From Candidatus Daviesbacteria bacterium (GTDB lineage Bacteria > Patescibacteriota > Microgenomatia > Daviesbacterales > UBA10151), in NCBI GenBank assembly GCA_016176415.1, contig JACOXH010000006.1, positions 1-41,941 on the forward strand: 41,941 nt of DNA. The letters are read 5' to 3'. Position 1 is the first letter of the stretch. Each line of letters opens with the position of its first letter. Below the pieces are notes generated by a model that was given only the letters and a program-made list of their open reading frames with translations, ran no database searches and was not told where the DNA came from. Made by a program: the position numbers and the translations under genes. Below are positions 21,560-29,573 of this stretch, piece after piece.

Positions 21560-23593
21560 ATGAAAAATTTAGTTGTGGTGGAAAGTCCTACAAAAGCGAG
21601 AACCTTGCAGAAATTTTTGGGTGATCAATATCAGATAGAGGCCTCAATGGGACATGTGAGGGATCTGCCAAAATCAGAATTTGGGGTGGATACAGAACAC
21701 AATTTTGAACCCCAGTACATAATCCCCAGAGATAAGAAAAAAAGGGTAAATGAACTTAAGAAGGTGGCCAAGGAAGCAGAGAATTTGTGGCTTGCCACAG
21801 ATCCTGACAGAGAAGGGGAAGCGATAGCGTGGCACTTGTCAGGACTACTGGGAGACTCAAAGCCTACCAAAAGAGTAGTCTTTCATGAAATCACAGAAGA
21901 AGCTATTAAGGAGGCATTCCAAAGCCCCAGACAAATTGACAGCCAGCTGGTAGATGCCCAGCAGGCCAGAAGAGTGCTGGACAGGTTAGTAGGTTATAAA
22001 TTATCTCCTTTGCTTTGGGAAAAAGTTAAAAGAGGGCTGTCTGCAGGAAGAGTGCAATCTGTGGCTTTGCGCCTCATTGTGGAAAGAGAAAAAGAAGTTA
22101 AGGCATTTGTGCCTGAAGAGTATTGGAATATAGAAGCTGAATTAGAGTCAAGAGTCAAGAGTAAGCAAAGCTTGCGACCTGACGGTCTTCAAGAGTCAAG
22201 GATTGTGGCAGCTTTGGTAGAAAAAGACAGCGCAAAACTGGAAATTAAAAATAAGGAAGAAGCAGACAGTCATGTAAAAAATCTAGAGAATGCAACCTAT
22301 GAAGTAGCCAAAATCACAAAAAAAGAGGTGCACCGCTATCCATACCCGCCATTTACCACCTCAACTTTGCAGCAGGCAGCAGCCAACAGGTTAAGCATGT
22401 CTGCCAAAAAAACCATGATGCTTGCTCAAGCTTTATACGAACACGGTCTTATTACCTATATGAGGACGGATTCTGTTAATTTATCTGCTCAGGCTATTTC
22501 GGCAGTCCGCGCTTATATTTCCTCCTCCATAGGAAAGCAATATCTTCCAGGTACGCCAAGAGTTTTTAAGGCAAAATCAAGAAATGCTCAGGAAGCTCAT
22601 GAGGCAATCAGGCCTACTAATGTAAGTTTACAGGCAACAGGAATCAGAGAGCAGGGAGGGTTAAATAAGGATCATGCCAGACTTTATGATTTAATCTGGA
22701 AAAGGTTTGTGGCCTGTCAGATGAATGAAGCTGTGATGGATCAGACAACTGTGGATATCAGCGCCGGCAGTTATATTTTAAGAGCTACAGGCAGTGTTGT
22801 AAAATTTGACGGCTGGCTGAAATTATATGGAAAAGATACTGAAGAGGATCTGCCTGCCGGCAGGCAGGAAGAAGAGAGGAAACAAATTCTCCCTGAACTT
22901 TCAGAGGAGGAATTGCTTAAGCTAGTTCAACTTCTGCCTACGCAACACTTTACTGAACCTCCTCCCAGATATAATGAGGCTTCTTTAATTAAGAAACTGG
23001 AAGAGCTGGGAATTGGCCGCCCTTCCACATATGCTCCAATCCTATCAACAATTCAGGAAAGGTTTTATGTAGAAAAACAGGAAAGAAAATTTATCCCTAC
23101 ACCTTTAGGGATTACTGTAACTGATTTTCTGGTTTCCAATTTTGCAGATATTGTAGACTATGAATTTACAGCCAAAATGGAAGACGAGCTGGATGAAATA
23201 GCCAGAGGTGAAAGGCAGTGGCAGCCGACTATACAGGAATTTTATACTCCTTTTTCCAAAAAACTGGAGGAAACAAAAGAAACTGCCAAAAAAGTAAAAA
23301 TGGAAGTGCAGTTGGCAGGCAAAAAATGTCCTGATTGCGGTAAAGAGTTAATTATAAGAATAGGCAGGTTTGGCAAGTTTTTGGCATGTTCAGGCTTTCC
23401 TGATTGCAAACACACAGAATCAATGGAAGAAAAAATTAATGCTGTATGCCCTGATGATGGTGGGGAAATTGTGGTCAGACGTACCAAAAAAGGTAAAACT
23501 TTTTACGGCTGTAAAAACTGGCCTGTTTGTAAGTATGCTTCCTGGACCAAGCCTAAGACAGAGGAAAACAAAACTCCTGGTGTGCAAACCTGA
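21560..23593 (+). CDS. topA: DNA topoisomerase I
   Basis: 677 aa. Relaxes negative supercoils through a 5'-phosphotyrosine. The TOPRIM domain begins LVVVESPTKARTLQKFL with DPDREGEAIAWHL; the active Tyr lies in HGLITYMRTDSVNLS near residue 299. Two C-terminal Cys4 zinc ribbons (CPDCGKELIIRIGRFGKFLACSGFPDC in part; CPDDGG...FYGCKNWPVC) bind single-stranded DNA. Two foreign-looking segments are in frame: about 19 codons at 22145-22200 and DLPAGRQEEE at 22850-22867. The last codons (PGVQT) and stop come from a hairpin repeat. The promoter is unclear; TTGAAT/TACAAT with a 19-bp spacer is possible. Confidence 0.95.
   Translation: MKNLVVVESPTKARTLQKFLGDQYQIEASMGHVRDLPKSEFGVDTEHNFEPQYIIPRDKKKRVNELKKVAKEAENLWLATDPDREGEAIAWHLSGLLGDSKPTKRVVFHEITEEAIKEAFQSPRQIDSQLVDAQQARRVLDRLVGYKLSPLLWEKVKRGLSAGRVQSVALRLIVEREKEVKAFVPEEYWNIEAELESRVKSKQSLRPDGLQESRIVAALVEKDSAKLEIKNKEEADSHVKNLENATYEVAKITKKEVHRYPYPPFTTSTLQQAAANRLSMSAKKTMMLAQALYEHGLITYMRTDSVNLSAQAISAVRAYISSSIGKQYLPGTPRVFKAKSRNAQEAHEAIRPTNVSLQATGIREQGGLNKDHARLYDLIWKRFVACQMNEAVMDQTTVDISAGSYILRATGSVVKFDGWLKLYGKDTEEDLPAGRQEEERKQILPELSEEELLKLVQLLPTQHFTEPPPRYNEASLIKKLEELGIGRPSTYAPILSTIQERFYVEKQERKFIPTPLGITVTDFLVSNFADIVDYEFTAKMEDELDEIARGERQWQPTIQEFYTPFSKKLEETKETAKKVKMEVQLAGKKCPDCGKELIIRIGRFGKFLACSGFPDCKHTESMEEKINAVCPDDGGEIVVRRTKKGKTFYGCKNWPVCKYASWTKPKTEENKTPGVQT
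22145..22200. repeat. In-frame repeat in topA bounded by GAGTCAAG words
   Basis: GAGTCAAG words flank a 29-bp core whose reverse complement nearly equals the sequence at 31060-31088 (AAGACCG...AGGTCGCAAGCTTTGCTTA). It encodes SRVKSKQSLRPDGLQESR, probably a surface loop insertion. Confidence 0.8.
22850..22867. repeat. Perfect 18-bp palindrome in topA
   Basis: CTGCCTGCCGGCAGGCAG, far more GC-rich than its surroundings, encodes LPAGRQ in a charged linker. It looks like a small inserted palindromic word. Confidence 0.8.
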
Positions 23594-23610
23594 GTCCACC
23601 CCTAGGGTGA
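23575..23610. repeat. 36-bp hairpin repeat at the end of topA
   Basis: Differs from the copy after proS (37690-37725) at about 4 of 36 positions. Shared words are GTGCAAACCT and CACCCCTAGGGTGA. The 5' half encodes the last residues and stop of TopA. Confidence 0.85.
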
Positions 23611-23624
23611 TAAAAAAATCGTAC

Positions 23625-23653
23625 TTGCAAAGCGAATACCCTTTTGGTATTAT
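23625..23653 (+). promoter_or_regulatory. Promoter of pyrG
   Basis: TTGCAA (23625-23630), 17-bp spacer ending TGG, TATTAT (23648-23653). Unlike most genes here the ATG lies 49 nt downstream. Confidence 0.7.
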
Positions 23654-23658
23654 ATTAA

Positions 23659-23702
23659 GGGCCTTAAAATTCTCCAGTATTTGATGGTTTCCCCATAAAA
23701 AC
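23659..23702 (+). promoter_or_regulatory. pyrG leader starting with GGGCC; possible reiterative-initiation control
   Basis: The predicted start falls on GGGCC (23659-23663). The leader then holds TTCTCC and GGTTTCCCC, pyrimidine tracts that could pair with extra G residues. In Firmicutes, pyrG is controlled by G-slippage at an initial GGGC when CTP is low. Resemblance only; no clear terminator hairpin with a T-run was seen. Confidence 0.35.
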
Positions 23703-25316
23703 ATGAAATATATATTTGTGAGCGGTGGCGTTATTAGTGGTTTAGGCAAGGGGATCGCCGTATCCTCAATTTCCTTACTCCTTAAATCTGCAGGCTACAA
23801 AGTTGCCCCCATGAAAATGGATCCCTATTTAAATGTTGATGCAGGTACCATGAATCCTATTGAGCATGGAGAGGTGTTTGTGCTTGATGATGGTACAGAA
23901 ACTGATCAGGATTTGGGTCATTATGAAAGGTTTTTGGGAGAATCTTTAAATAAAACCAATATTGCAACACAAGGTCAGATTTATTTAACAGTTATTCAGA
24001 AAGAAAGAAATCTGGAATATGACGGTGAATGTGTGGATGTGGTGACTTACATAACAGAGGAAATTATAAACAGGATTAAAGAAGCCGGCCGCGCTAACAA
24101 TGCTGATGTCGTAGTGATAGAAATTGGCGGCACAACGGGTGAATATCAAAACATACTGTTTTTGGAAGCCAACAGGTTAATGAAGCTTAAAAACCCAAAT
24201 GATGTTTTCCATGTTCATATTACCTATCTGCCAATTCCTGCTTCAATCGGAGAGATGAAAAGCAAGCCTGCTCAAATGTCGGTAAGAGACCTGCATGCTT
24301 TAGGGATTCAGCCTGACGTGCTTTTAGCCAGGGCTTCCAAGCCTTTAGATCAATCAAGGATTAAAAAGTTATCAATTACCACAGGTTTAGAGCCGGAAGA
24401 CATTATTTCAGCTCCTGACGTGGACAGTATTTATAAAGTGCCATTAGGGTTTGAAAATCAAAGCCTGAAAGAAAGACTGCTTTCAAAATTAGGCTTAAAG
24501 AAAAAACAGAAAGACCTGAAAGAATGGAAAGCTTTTGCTCTAAAAATTGACGCGGCAAAAGAACCGGTCAAAATTGCCATAGTCGGTAAATACTTCTCCA
24601 CAGGTGATTTTACTTTGGCTGATTCATATATTTCAGTAATTGAAGCTATTAAACATGCAGCCTGGACGCAGGGGTTAAAACCGGAAATCACATGGTTGGA
24701 TAGCGGAAAAGTGCTGGACAATGTGGAAATTTTGAAACAATTTAACGGGGTAATTGTGCCGGGTGGATTCGGATCAAGGGATATAGAGGGAAAGATTGCT
24801 ACTATCAAATATGCCAGAGAAAATAATGTTCCTTATTTTGGTTTGTGTTACGGCATGCAGCTTGCTGTAGTTGAATATGCCAGAAATGTTTTAAATCTTC
24901 CTACAGCCCATACCACAGAAGTCGACCCTGAAACCAAATATCCGGTAATTCACATTATGCCTGAGCAGGAAAAAAAGATGCTCAACAGGGAGTATGGGGC
25001 AACTATGAGGTTGGGAGCATGGGATTGTAAATTAAAAGAAGGTTCACTGGTAAAAAAGCTGTATGGAAAAGAACTAATTTCAGAGCGTCACAGACACAGA
25101 TTTGAGTTTAACAATGAGTTTTTGGATCAGTTCATGAAACAAGGTTTAAATATTGTGGGAACTTCACCTGACGGGAAATTAGTTGAGGTGATTGAGTTAA
25201 AAGATCATCCATTTTTTGTAGGTACTCAATTCCATCCGGAGCTCAAATCCAGACCTCTGTCTCCACACCCATTATTTGTGGGTTTCATCAAAGCTGCCTC
25301 AAAAGTTAAACAATGA
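23703..25316 (+). CDS. pyrG: CTP synthase
   Basis: 537 aa, full length. Amination of UTP to CTP with Gln and ATP. The synthetase half begins KYIFVSGGVISGLGKGIAVSS (P-loop-like), with MKMDPYLNVDAGTMNP and the EVFVLDDGTETDQDLGHYERF region. The glutaminase half has VPGGFGSRDIEGK, the nucleophile Cys in FGLCYGMQLA, and the His/Glu pair in TQFHPELKSRP. It overlaps tmk by 4 bp (ATGA). Its unusual GGGCC-starting leader may sense CTP. Confidence 0.97.
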   Translation: MKYIFVSGGVISGLGKGIAVSSISLLLKSAGYKVAPMKMDPYLNVDAGTMNPIEHGEVFVLDDGTETDQDLGHYERFLGESLNKTNIATQGQIYLTVIQKERNLEYDGECVDVVTYITEEIINRIKEAGRANNADVVVIEIGGTTGEYQNILFLEANRLMKLKNPNDVFHVHITYLPIPASIGEMKSKPAQMSVRDLHALGIQPDVLLARASKPLDQSRIKKLSITTGLEPEDIISAPDVDSIYKVPLGFENQSLKERLLSKLGLKKKQKDLKEWKAFALKIDAAKEPVKIAIVGKYFSTGDFTLADSYISVIEAIKHAAWTQGLKPEITWLDSGKVLDNVEILKQFNGVIVPGGFGSRDIEGKIATIKYARENNVPYFGLCYGMQLAVVEYARNVLNLPTAHTTEVDPETKYPVIHIMPEQEKKMLNREYGATMRLGAWDCKLKEGSLVKKLYGKELISERHRHRFEFNNEFLDQFMKQGLNIVGTSPDGKLVEVIELKDHPFFVGTQFHPELKSRPLSPHPLFVGFIKAASKVKQ

Positions 25317-25948
25317 GACAAGGAAAGTTGATTGTTGTAGAAGGAATTGATGGATCAGGGAAAAGTACTCAGGTTGAACTTCTCAAGCAGGCGCTCAATT
25401 GCGAAATTATCAGCTTTCCAAGATATGAAGATAATGAGTATGGCAGATTAATTAAAAACTATTTAGAGGGGGAGTTTGGATCGATTAACGAAGTGGACCC
25501 GTACAAGATAGCCTGTCTTTTTGCCGGAGACCGGCTTTTGGCGAAACCAATCATAGAAAAATGGCTTTCAGAGGGTAAAATAGTGATTGCCAACAGATAT
25601 GTCTCTGCTTCTAAAGCCCACATGGGAGCAAATTTGCCTGAAGGTAAAAGAGAAGATTTTTTTAAATGGCTGGGTGAGTTGGAATATCAAACCAATGGTA
25701 TACCTAAAGAAGATTTAACTATTCTTTTAAAAGTTGATCCTGTAGTTGCCCAAAAAAATGTTAAAGGCGGAGGTCCTGATATTCATGAGGAAAATCTAAG
25801 GCACTTAGAGGAGGCAGGGAGGATCTATTTATATCTTGCTAAGAATAATCCTAAATGGTATGTTGTCGACTGCATGCAGGATAGTAATATGCGCAGCATA
25901 GAAGAAATAAGCAAGGAAGTAATTAATATATGTCTAAAGTTAATTTAA
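25313..25948 (+). CDS. tmk: Thymidylate kinase
   Basis: 211 aa. Phosphorylates dTMP to dTDP. P-loop VEGIDGSGKSTQ at residues 9-20, FPRYEDNEYG (DRx-equivalent base-binding region), IVIANRYVSASKAHMGANL with the conserved R-Y and the LID segment VAQKNVKGGGPDIHE. Translationally coupled to pyrG and overlapped by the next gene by 19 bp. With thyA, folA and the dCTP deaminase further on, it completes a thymidylate route. Confidence 0.93.
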   Translation: MRQGKLIVVEGIDGSGKSTQVELLKQALNCEIISFPRYEDNEYGRLIKNYLEGEFGSINEVDPYKIACLFAGDRLLAKPIIEKWLSEGKIVIANRYVSASKAHMGANLPEGKREDFFKWLGELEYQTNGIPKEDLTILLKVDPVVAQKNVKGGGPDIHEENLRHLEEAGRIYLYLAKNNPKWYVVDCMQDSNMRSIEEISKEVINICLKLI

Positions 25949-26424
25949 AATTTAAAATTCAGATGGGATTGATTATAGCGCTTGCATTATTTGCTTTAAC
26001 GCTTATTGTCTCTCAAAATGCAAACCCTAACGCTCCTGCTCTATTTGCAGTAAAAAGGCTTCAGGAAAAAGCTTTTCTAAAGTTAACACCAAGCCCTTCC
26101 GGAAAAGTTGATTATATGAGCCGGTTGCTGGATAACCGTTTAAAGGAATTACAGAGTATTGTTAAAGATAAGCATTACGACTATCTTTTATATTCCTCCC
26201 TCCGTTATTCTACTCTGGCTGGACAAATTACTGATGTAATAGCAGATAATAATTTGACTGATAAGGTTAATGTAGTAAAACAACAATTTTCAGACCATCA
26301 AAAAGTTTTGAATGAGCTCTATATACTTTATCCTAAGAACACTTCAAATTTAGAATATAAATACATAGAAGATGATTATAATTATTTAAATCTTTATCTT
26401 GAAAAACTGCCAAAAACTAGCTAA
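25930..26424 (+). CDS. Hypothetical membrane-anchored protein, DUF5667-like
   Basis: 164 aa. One N-terminal helix (MGLIIALALFALTLIV) followed by an outer helical domain. APALFAVKRLQEKAFLKLTPSPSGKVDYMSRLLDNRLKEL resembles the 'P-LYPVKR-E' pattern of DUF5667 proteins, an extracytoplasmic helical family of unknown function. It overlaps tmk by 19 bp and the converging ACT-domain gene by 8 bp. The family match is tentative. Confidence 0.6.
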   Translation: MSKVNLKFKIQMGLIIALALFALTLIVSQNANPNAPALFAVKRLQEKAFLKLTPSPSGKVDYMSRLLDNRLKELQSIVKDKHYDYLLYSSLRYSTLAGQITDVIADNNLTDKVNVVKQQFSDHQKVLNELYILYPKNTSNLEYKYIEDDYNYLNLYLEKLPKTS

Positions 26425-26922
26425 TTTTTTTCAAAACAGAAAAAGCTTTTTCTACATCTCTTGTATCAATAATCACAGTGATTTCAGTATAAGTAGAGAG
26501 TATTTCGATAACATTAATATTTTCAAAAGCGAGTCTTTTAAGGATTTGATAATAAACCCCCAGGATATAGACTACCTCTTTGGGCAAACGGATTGTAACA
26601 GAAGAAAGGTTTGAAATTTCACTTACTTTTGTCTCATTTTGAAAGATTTTTTTAATGTGATCTTTTACTTCAGCACTGACTATAAATGTAGTTTCTCTTG
26701 CTCCCTGTGACAGGGCACAGAAAACATCTTGTCTATTATCTAAAGCATTAAATAGATGTCTGGTTTTTTCAGGCAAAGAATCAGCATTTAAAAAGCTATA
26801 TTCTGATAAATTAGATCTTACTGTTAAATCAGTTAAGTTAAGATAAGTCCGCGGGACAGCCCCTCTTCAATAAAAGGGTAGGAGATAATTATTTCATTTA
26901 AAGCATCAGAAATGCTAATCAT
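26417..26922 (-). pseudogene. ACT-domain protein gene, frameshifted near its start
   Basis: Starting at the ATG at 26922, frame 1 reads MISISDALNEIIISYPFIEEGLSRGLI and then stops after three more codons. A shift by two bases resumes NLTDLTVRSNLSEYSF and continues into the 119-aa track ORF. The C-terminal SVTIRLPKEVVYILGVYYQILKRLAFENINVIEIL has the beta-alpha-beta look of an ACT domain. The shift lies at a TTAACTTAAC duplication (about 26835-26845); no classic slippery heptamer is seen. The promoter is intact (TTGACA-N17-TAAAAA, 6 nt to the ATG). Either a recent pseudogene or a sequence error. Reading through would give about 168 aa. Confidence 0.65.
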
Positions 26923-27006
26923 GTTAAATTTTTAACATTTTGTATTAATTTTGTCAAAGATTCATATTTTTTTGACAATTAACTTATAAGCTATAAAATA
27001 ATGCAT
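26923..27006. promoter_or_regulatory. Divergent promoters of the ACT gene and the 95-aa gene
   Basis: Minus: TTGACA (26952-26957), 17 bp, TAAAAA (26929-26934), 6 nt to the ATG at 26922. Plus: TTGACA (26972-26977), 16 bp, TAAAAT (26994-26999), 7 nt to the ATG at 27007. Confidence 0.65.
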
Positions 27007-27294
27007 ATGGGTGCAAGATGTGAACTTTGTATAGAAACTGAAATAGATCCTAATGTGGTCTGTAAAAGGCCTGATACTCCTTTGGTACAAGGTAGAAAAG
27101 AGTATCGAAAAGGAAGCGATAAATGGGTATTGAAAGAAAAAATGGAGTGGTGTCCGATTTATATGCTTTTTAAAGGAGCGAGAGAGATTATAGAGACTGA
27201 TGAGGTGATCAGGTTAAAGCCCCGGGTGCCAATTATTTTTGACGAGCCGTTGAAGGTAAGAACTGTTGGAGTAGAGTTGGTAGGGATTCGATGA
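27007..27294 (+). CDS. Hypothetical small protein with CxxC
   Basis: 95 aa, not recognised. MGARCELCIETEID has a CxxC near the start, with further Cys in NVVCKRP and EWCPIYMLF, possibly a metal site. No membrane helix or signal peptide. The track start at 27001 is six bases earlier, but the ATG at 27007 has the promoter spacing seen elsewhere (7 nt after the -10), so it is preferred. Monocistronic. Confidence 0.6.
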   Translation: MGARCELCIETEIDPNVVCKRPDTPLVQGRKEYRKGSDKWVLKEKMEWCPIYMLFKGAREIIETDEVIRLKPRVPIIFDEPLKVRTVGVELVGIR

Positions 27295-27332
27295 ACGAGC
27301 ATTTAAGATATACTCCAATCCGGTTTTAGGGG

Positions 27333-27367
27333 TTGACATATTGTACTAAATTATGTACAATTTGAAT
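27333..27367 (+). promoter_or_regulatory. Promoter and operator of the RelBE-type module
   Basis: TTGACA (27333-27338), 17 bp, TACAAT (27356-27361), then TTGAAT and the ATG at 27368. An inverted repeat TTGTAC...GTACAA (27341-27360) overlaps the -10, suited to autorepression by the antitoxin. Confidence 0.7.
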
Positions 27368-27622
27368 ATGACAAATATTCTTCCTATTTCAGATGTCAGA
27401 GAAAATCTTCCCAGCCTTGTTGATAAGGTGGATAAAAGAGATGACAGGGTGATTATTACTGTTAATGGTAAGCCAAAAGCTGTAATGGTTAATTTTGAAG
27501 AGCTTGAAGCTTTAGAAGAAACCGCAGAAATATTATCAATTCCCGGCGCTCTTGAGAGTATAAAAAGAGGGACAAAAGAAGCAAGAGCAGGAAAAGGCAT
27601 CACACTTTCAGAACTAAAATAA
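27368..27622 (+). CDS. Phd/YefM-type antitoxin
   Basis: 84 aa from MTNILPISDVRENLPSLVDKV. The N-terminal Phd/YefM fold shows as ISDVRENLPSLVDKVDKRDDRVIITVNGKPKAVMVNFEELEAL, the standard sequence that binds DNA and the toxin. The track start (27353) overlaps the -10 hexamer, so the ATG at 27368, 6 nt after TACAAT, is the likely start. It overlaps the RelE-like toxin gene by 1 bp. Probably represses its own promoter at the TTGTAC/GTACAA repeat. Confidence 0.88.
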   Translation: MTNILPISDVRENLPSLVDKVDKRDDRVIITVNGKPKAVMVNFEELEALEETAEILSIPGALESIKRGTKEARAGKGITLSELK

Positions 27623-27870
27623 TGCAAGTCATTGTTACTCCTGAAGCGCAAAAGCAGTTCAACAAACTTCCCCGGCAAACTCAAGCTAAGATTAGAAAGA
27701 AATTGCTCCTCTTAGAAAAAGATTTTTTAATGGGTAAGAAGCTGGAGGGTGAACTGAGTAATTATAGATCTGTAAGAGCCTGGCCATATAGAATCATCTA
27801 TTTTATTGAAAAATCACATAGTAAAGTTTATGTTGTTTCGGTTGCGCATAGGCAGGGAGCATACAAATAA
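27622..27870 (+). CDS. RelE/ParE-family toxin
   Basis: 82 aa. Typical short RelE/ParE: VIVTPEAQKQFNKLPRQTQAKIRKKL, then LEGELSNYRSVRAWPYRIIYFIEKSHSKVYVVSVAHRQGAYK, with the usual R-x-W-P-Y-R-I-I-Y core and C-terminal VAHR. Intact in length, so probably active on ribosome-bound mRNA (RelE) or gyrase (ParE); sequence alone does not decide. Coupled to its antitoxin. Confidence 0.88.
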   Translation: MQVIVTPEAQKQFNKLPRQTQAKIRKKLLLLEKDFLMGKKLEGELSNYRSVRAWPYRIIYFIEKSHSKVYVVSVAHRQGAYK

Positions 27871-27882
27871 ACTTTTTTTGTG

Positions 27883-27894
27883 TAGAATAATTGA
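27883..27894 (+). promoter_or_regulatory. -10 element of the malic enzyme gene
   Basis: TAGAAT (27883-27888), then AATTGA and the ATG at 27895. No convincing -35. Confidence 0.5.
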
Positions 27895-29031
27895 ATGGAT
27901 TTAAGAAATGAGGCTTTAAAGTTTCATGCTCAACACAAAGGCAAACTCTCAACAGAAGTTTTAACTCCCATTAAAAACACTGATGATATGGTACTGGCTT
28001 ATACCCCGGGGGTGGCTGAAGTTTCCAAAGTAATTGCAGAGGATAAAGAAAAAATATTTGATTACACAATTAAAGGTCATACCATAGCTGTTGTTTCTGA
28101 TGGTTCAGCCGTTTTGGGTTTGGGGAATATCGGACCAGAAGCCGCTTTGCCTGTAATGGAAGGAAAGGCTGCGCTTTTTAAAACTTTTGGGGGGCTTGAT
28201 GCCTTTCCAATTTGTCTGGCTACTCAAGACACAAAAGAAATAATTAATATTGTTAAAAACCTGGCCCCTACTTTTGGGGGGATAAATTTAGAAGATATCT
28301 CTGCTCCGAGGTGTTTTGAAATAGAAGAAGCCTTGCAGGATTTAAGAATTCCTGTCATGCATGATGATCAGCATGGGGCTGCAATTGTAGTTTTGGCAGG
28401 ACTTATTAATGCTTCCAAAGTTGTAGAAAAGAACCTTTCAGATTTAAAGGTTGTTGTTTTAGGAGCAGGGGCAGCAGGTGTAGCTACTGCAATAATGCTT
28501 TCTTCAAAAGTTGGGGATGTAATCTCCGTAGACAGCAAAGGGATTATTAGTAAAGGTAACGAGGGGTTGGATAAATATAAAGCAAAATTGGCAGCCATTA
28601 CCAATAAAAATAACATTAAAGGTACTCTGCAAGATGCTTTAAAAGGCGCTGATGTCTTTATCGGTGTTTCCAAAGCCAATCTTTTGACAACAGAAGATAT
28701 CAAACTTATGAATGATAAACCCATTATTTTTGCCTTGGCTAACCCAGCTCCTGAAATTACGCCTGATGAGGCAAAAAAGGCAGGGGCTTTTATTGTGGCA
28801 ACCGGCAGGTCTGATTATCCAAATCAAATTAATAATTCCCTGGCTTTCCCGGGGGTTTTTAAAGGAGCATTAAGTGTTCGTGCCAGAAGGATTACAGATG
28901 AGATGAAAATAAAAGCAGCAGAAACTTTGGCCTCTTTGGTGGAAAATCCAACTGTTGATAAAATTATCCCTTCTGTGTTTGATGAAGGTGTTGCAGATGC
29001 TGTTGCCAAAGCAGTTGCTGAGGCAGTATAA
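27895..29031 (+). CDS. NAD(P)-dependent malic enzyme, short bacterial form
   Basis: 378 aa. Oxidative decarboxylation of malate to pyruvate. Motifs: LAYTPGVAEVSK with the catalytic Tyr, VVSDGSAVLGLGNIGPEAALPVMEGKAALFK, the metal-binding INLEDISAPRCFEIEEAL and VMHDDQHGAAIVVLAGL, and Rossmann LKVVVLGAGAAGVATA; FALANPAPEITPDEA closes the site. It lacks the C-terminal phosphotransacetylase-like domain of MaeB. One of few central-carbon genes here, probably linking malate to pyruvate and reducing power. Confidence 0.95.
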   Translation: MDLRNEALKFHAQHKGKLSTEVLTPIKNTDDMVLAYTPGVAEVSKVIAEDKEKIFDYTIKGHTIAVVSDGSAVLGLGNIGPEAALPVMEGKAALFKTFGGLDAFPICLATQDTKEIINIVKNLAPTFGGINLEDISAPRCFEIEEALQDLRIPVMHDDQHGAAIVVLAGLINASKVVEKNLSDLKVVVLGAGAAGVATAIMLSSKVGDVISVDSKGIISKGNEGLDKYKAKLAAITNKNNIKGTLQDALKGADVFIGVSKANLLTTEDIKLMNDKPIIFALANPAPEITPDEAKKAGAFIVATGRSDYPNQINNSLAFPGVFKGALSVRARRITDEMKIKAAETLASLVENPTVDKIIPSVFDEGVADAVAKAVAEAV

Positions 29032-29045
29032 CTAAATCCTCTCTC

Positions 29046-29081
29046 TTGCAAAATGATTGATCTCATAATATATTTACTTTG
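29046..29081 (+). promoter_or_regulatory. Promoter of the 159-aa gene
   Basis: TTGCAA (29046-29051), 17 bp, TATATT (29069-29074), 7 nt to the ATG at 29082. Confidence 0.6.
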
Positions 29082-29558
29082 ATGATTGCAGGGATAGACA
29101 GAGAACAAAATCTACATAAAGATGCAGCTCGATTATTGGAAGGTATTGAAATTACTGTGTCAAAATGGGGAAGGGATCGGAGGATAAGGGAAAGTGTTTT
29201 TACTTTGGGTATAAGATCATTAGTATGGGATCCGGTTAACAAACTGTTTAATAAAAGCCACATGTCTTTATGGGAAGAAACTCAGGCACGAATTAAGAAT
29301 TCCGGAGGGAGGGAGGTAGTGGTAGCAATTGGAAGGCGACCAATAGAAGAATCACCAATAATGATTTTTAGAAATCCCCGAGAGTGTCTTAGATTAGATC
29401 CAGGAAAGAATGGGGTTAGAGCTTCTGTGCATACCCTTCATGGAATTCGCGGTATGTCTAATGATGATCGTCCCCCCACAGAAAGAGAGTTATATATATA
29501 CGAAAGAACACTGCTTGCAGTAAAAGTTGCCAGTTTACTTTATGGGCCAGAGGCATAA
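29082..29558 (+). CDS. Hypothetical protein
   Basis: 158 aa, not recognised. Soluble and Arg-rich (IEITVSKWGRDRRIRESVF; REVVVAIGRRPIEESPIMIF; DRPPTERELYIYERTLLAVKVASLLYG). No Cys-metal or Walker motif and no membrane helix. The track starts at a TTG one codon earlier; the ATG at 29082 fits the promoter spacing. It sits alone between malic enzyme and the Phd/PIN module. Confidence 0.6.
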   Translation: MIAGIDREQNLHKDAARLLEGIEITVSKWGRDRRIRESVFTLGIRSLVWDPVNKLFNKSHMSLWEETQARIKNSGGREVVVAIGRRPIEESPIMIFRNPRECLRLDPGKNGVRASVHTLHGIRGMSNDDRPPTERELYIYERTLLAVKVASLLYGPEA

Positions 29559-29573
29559 TTGTCTTGCTTCTAA

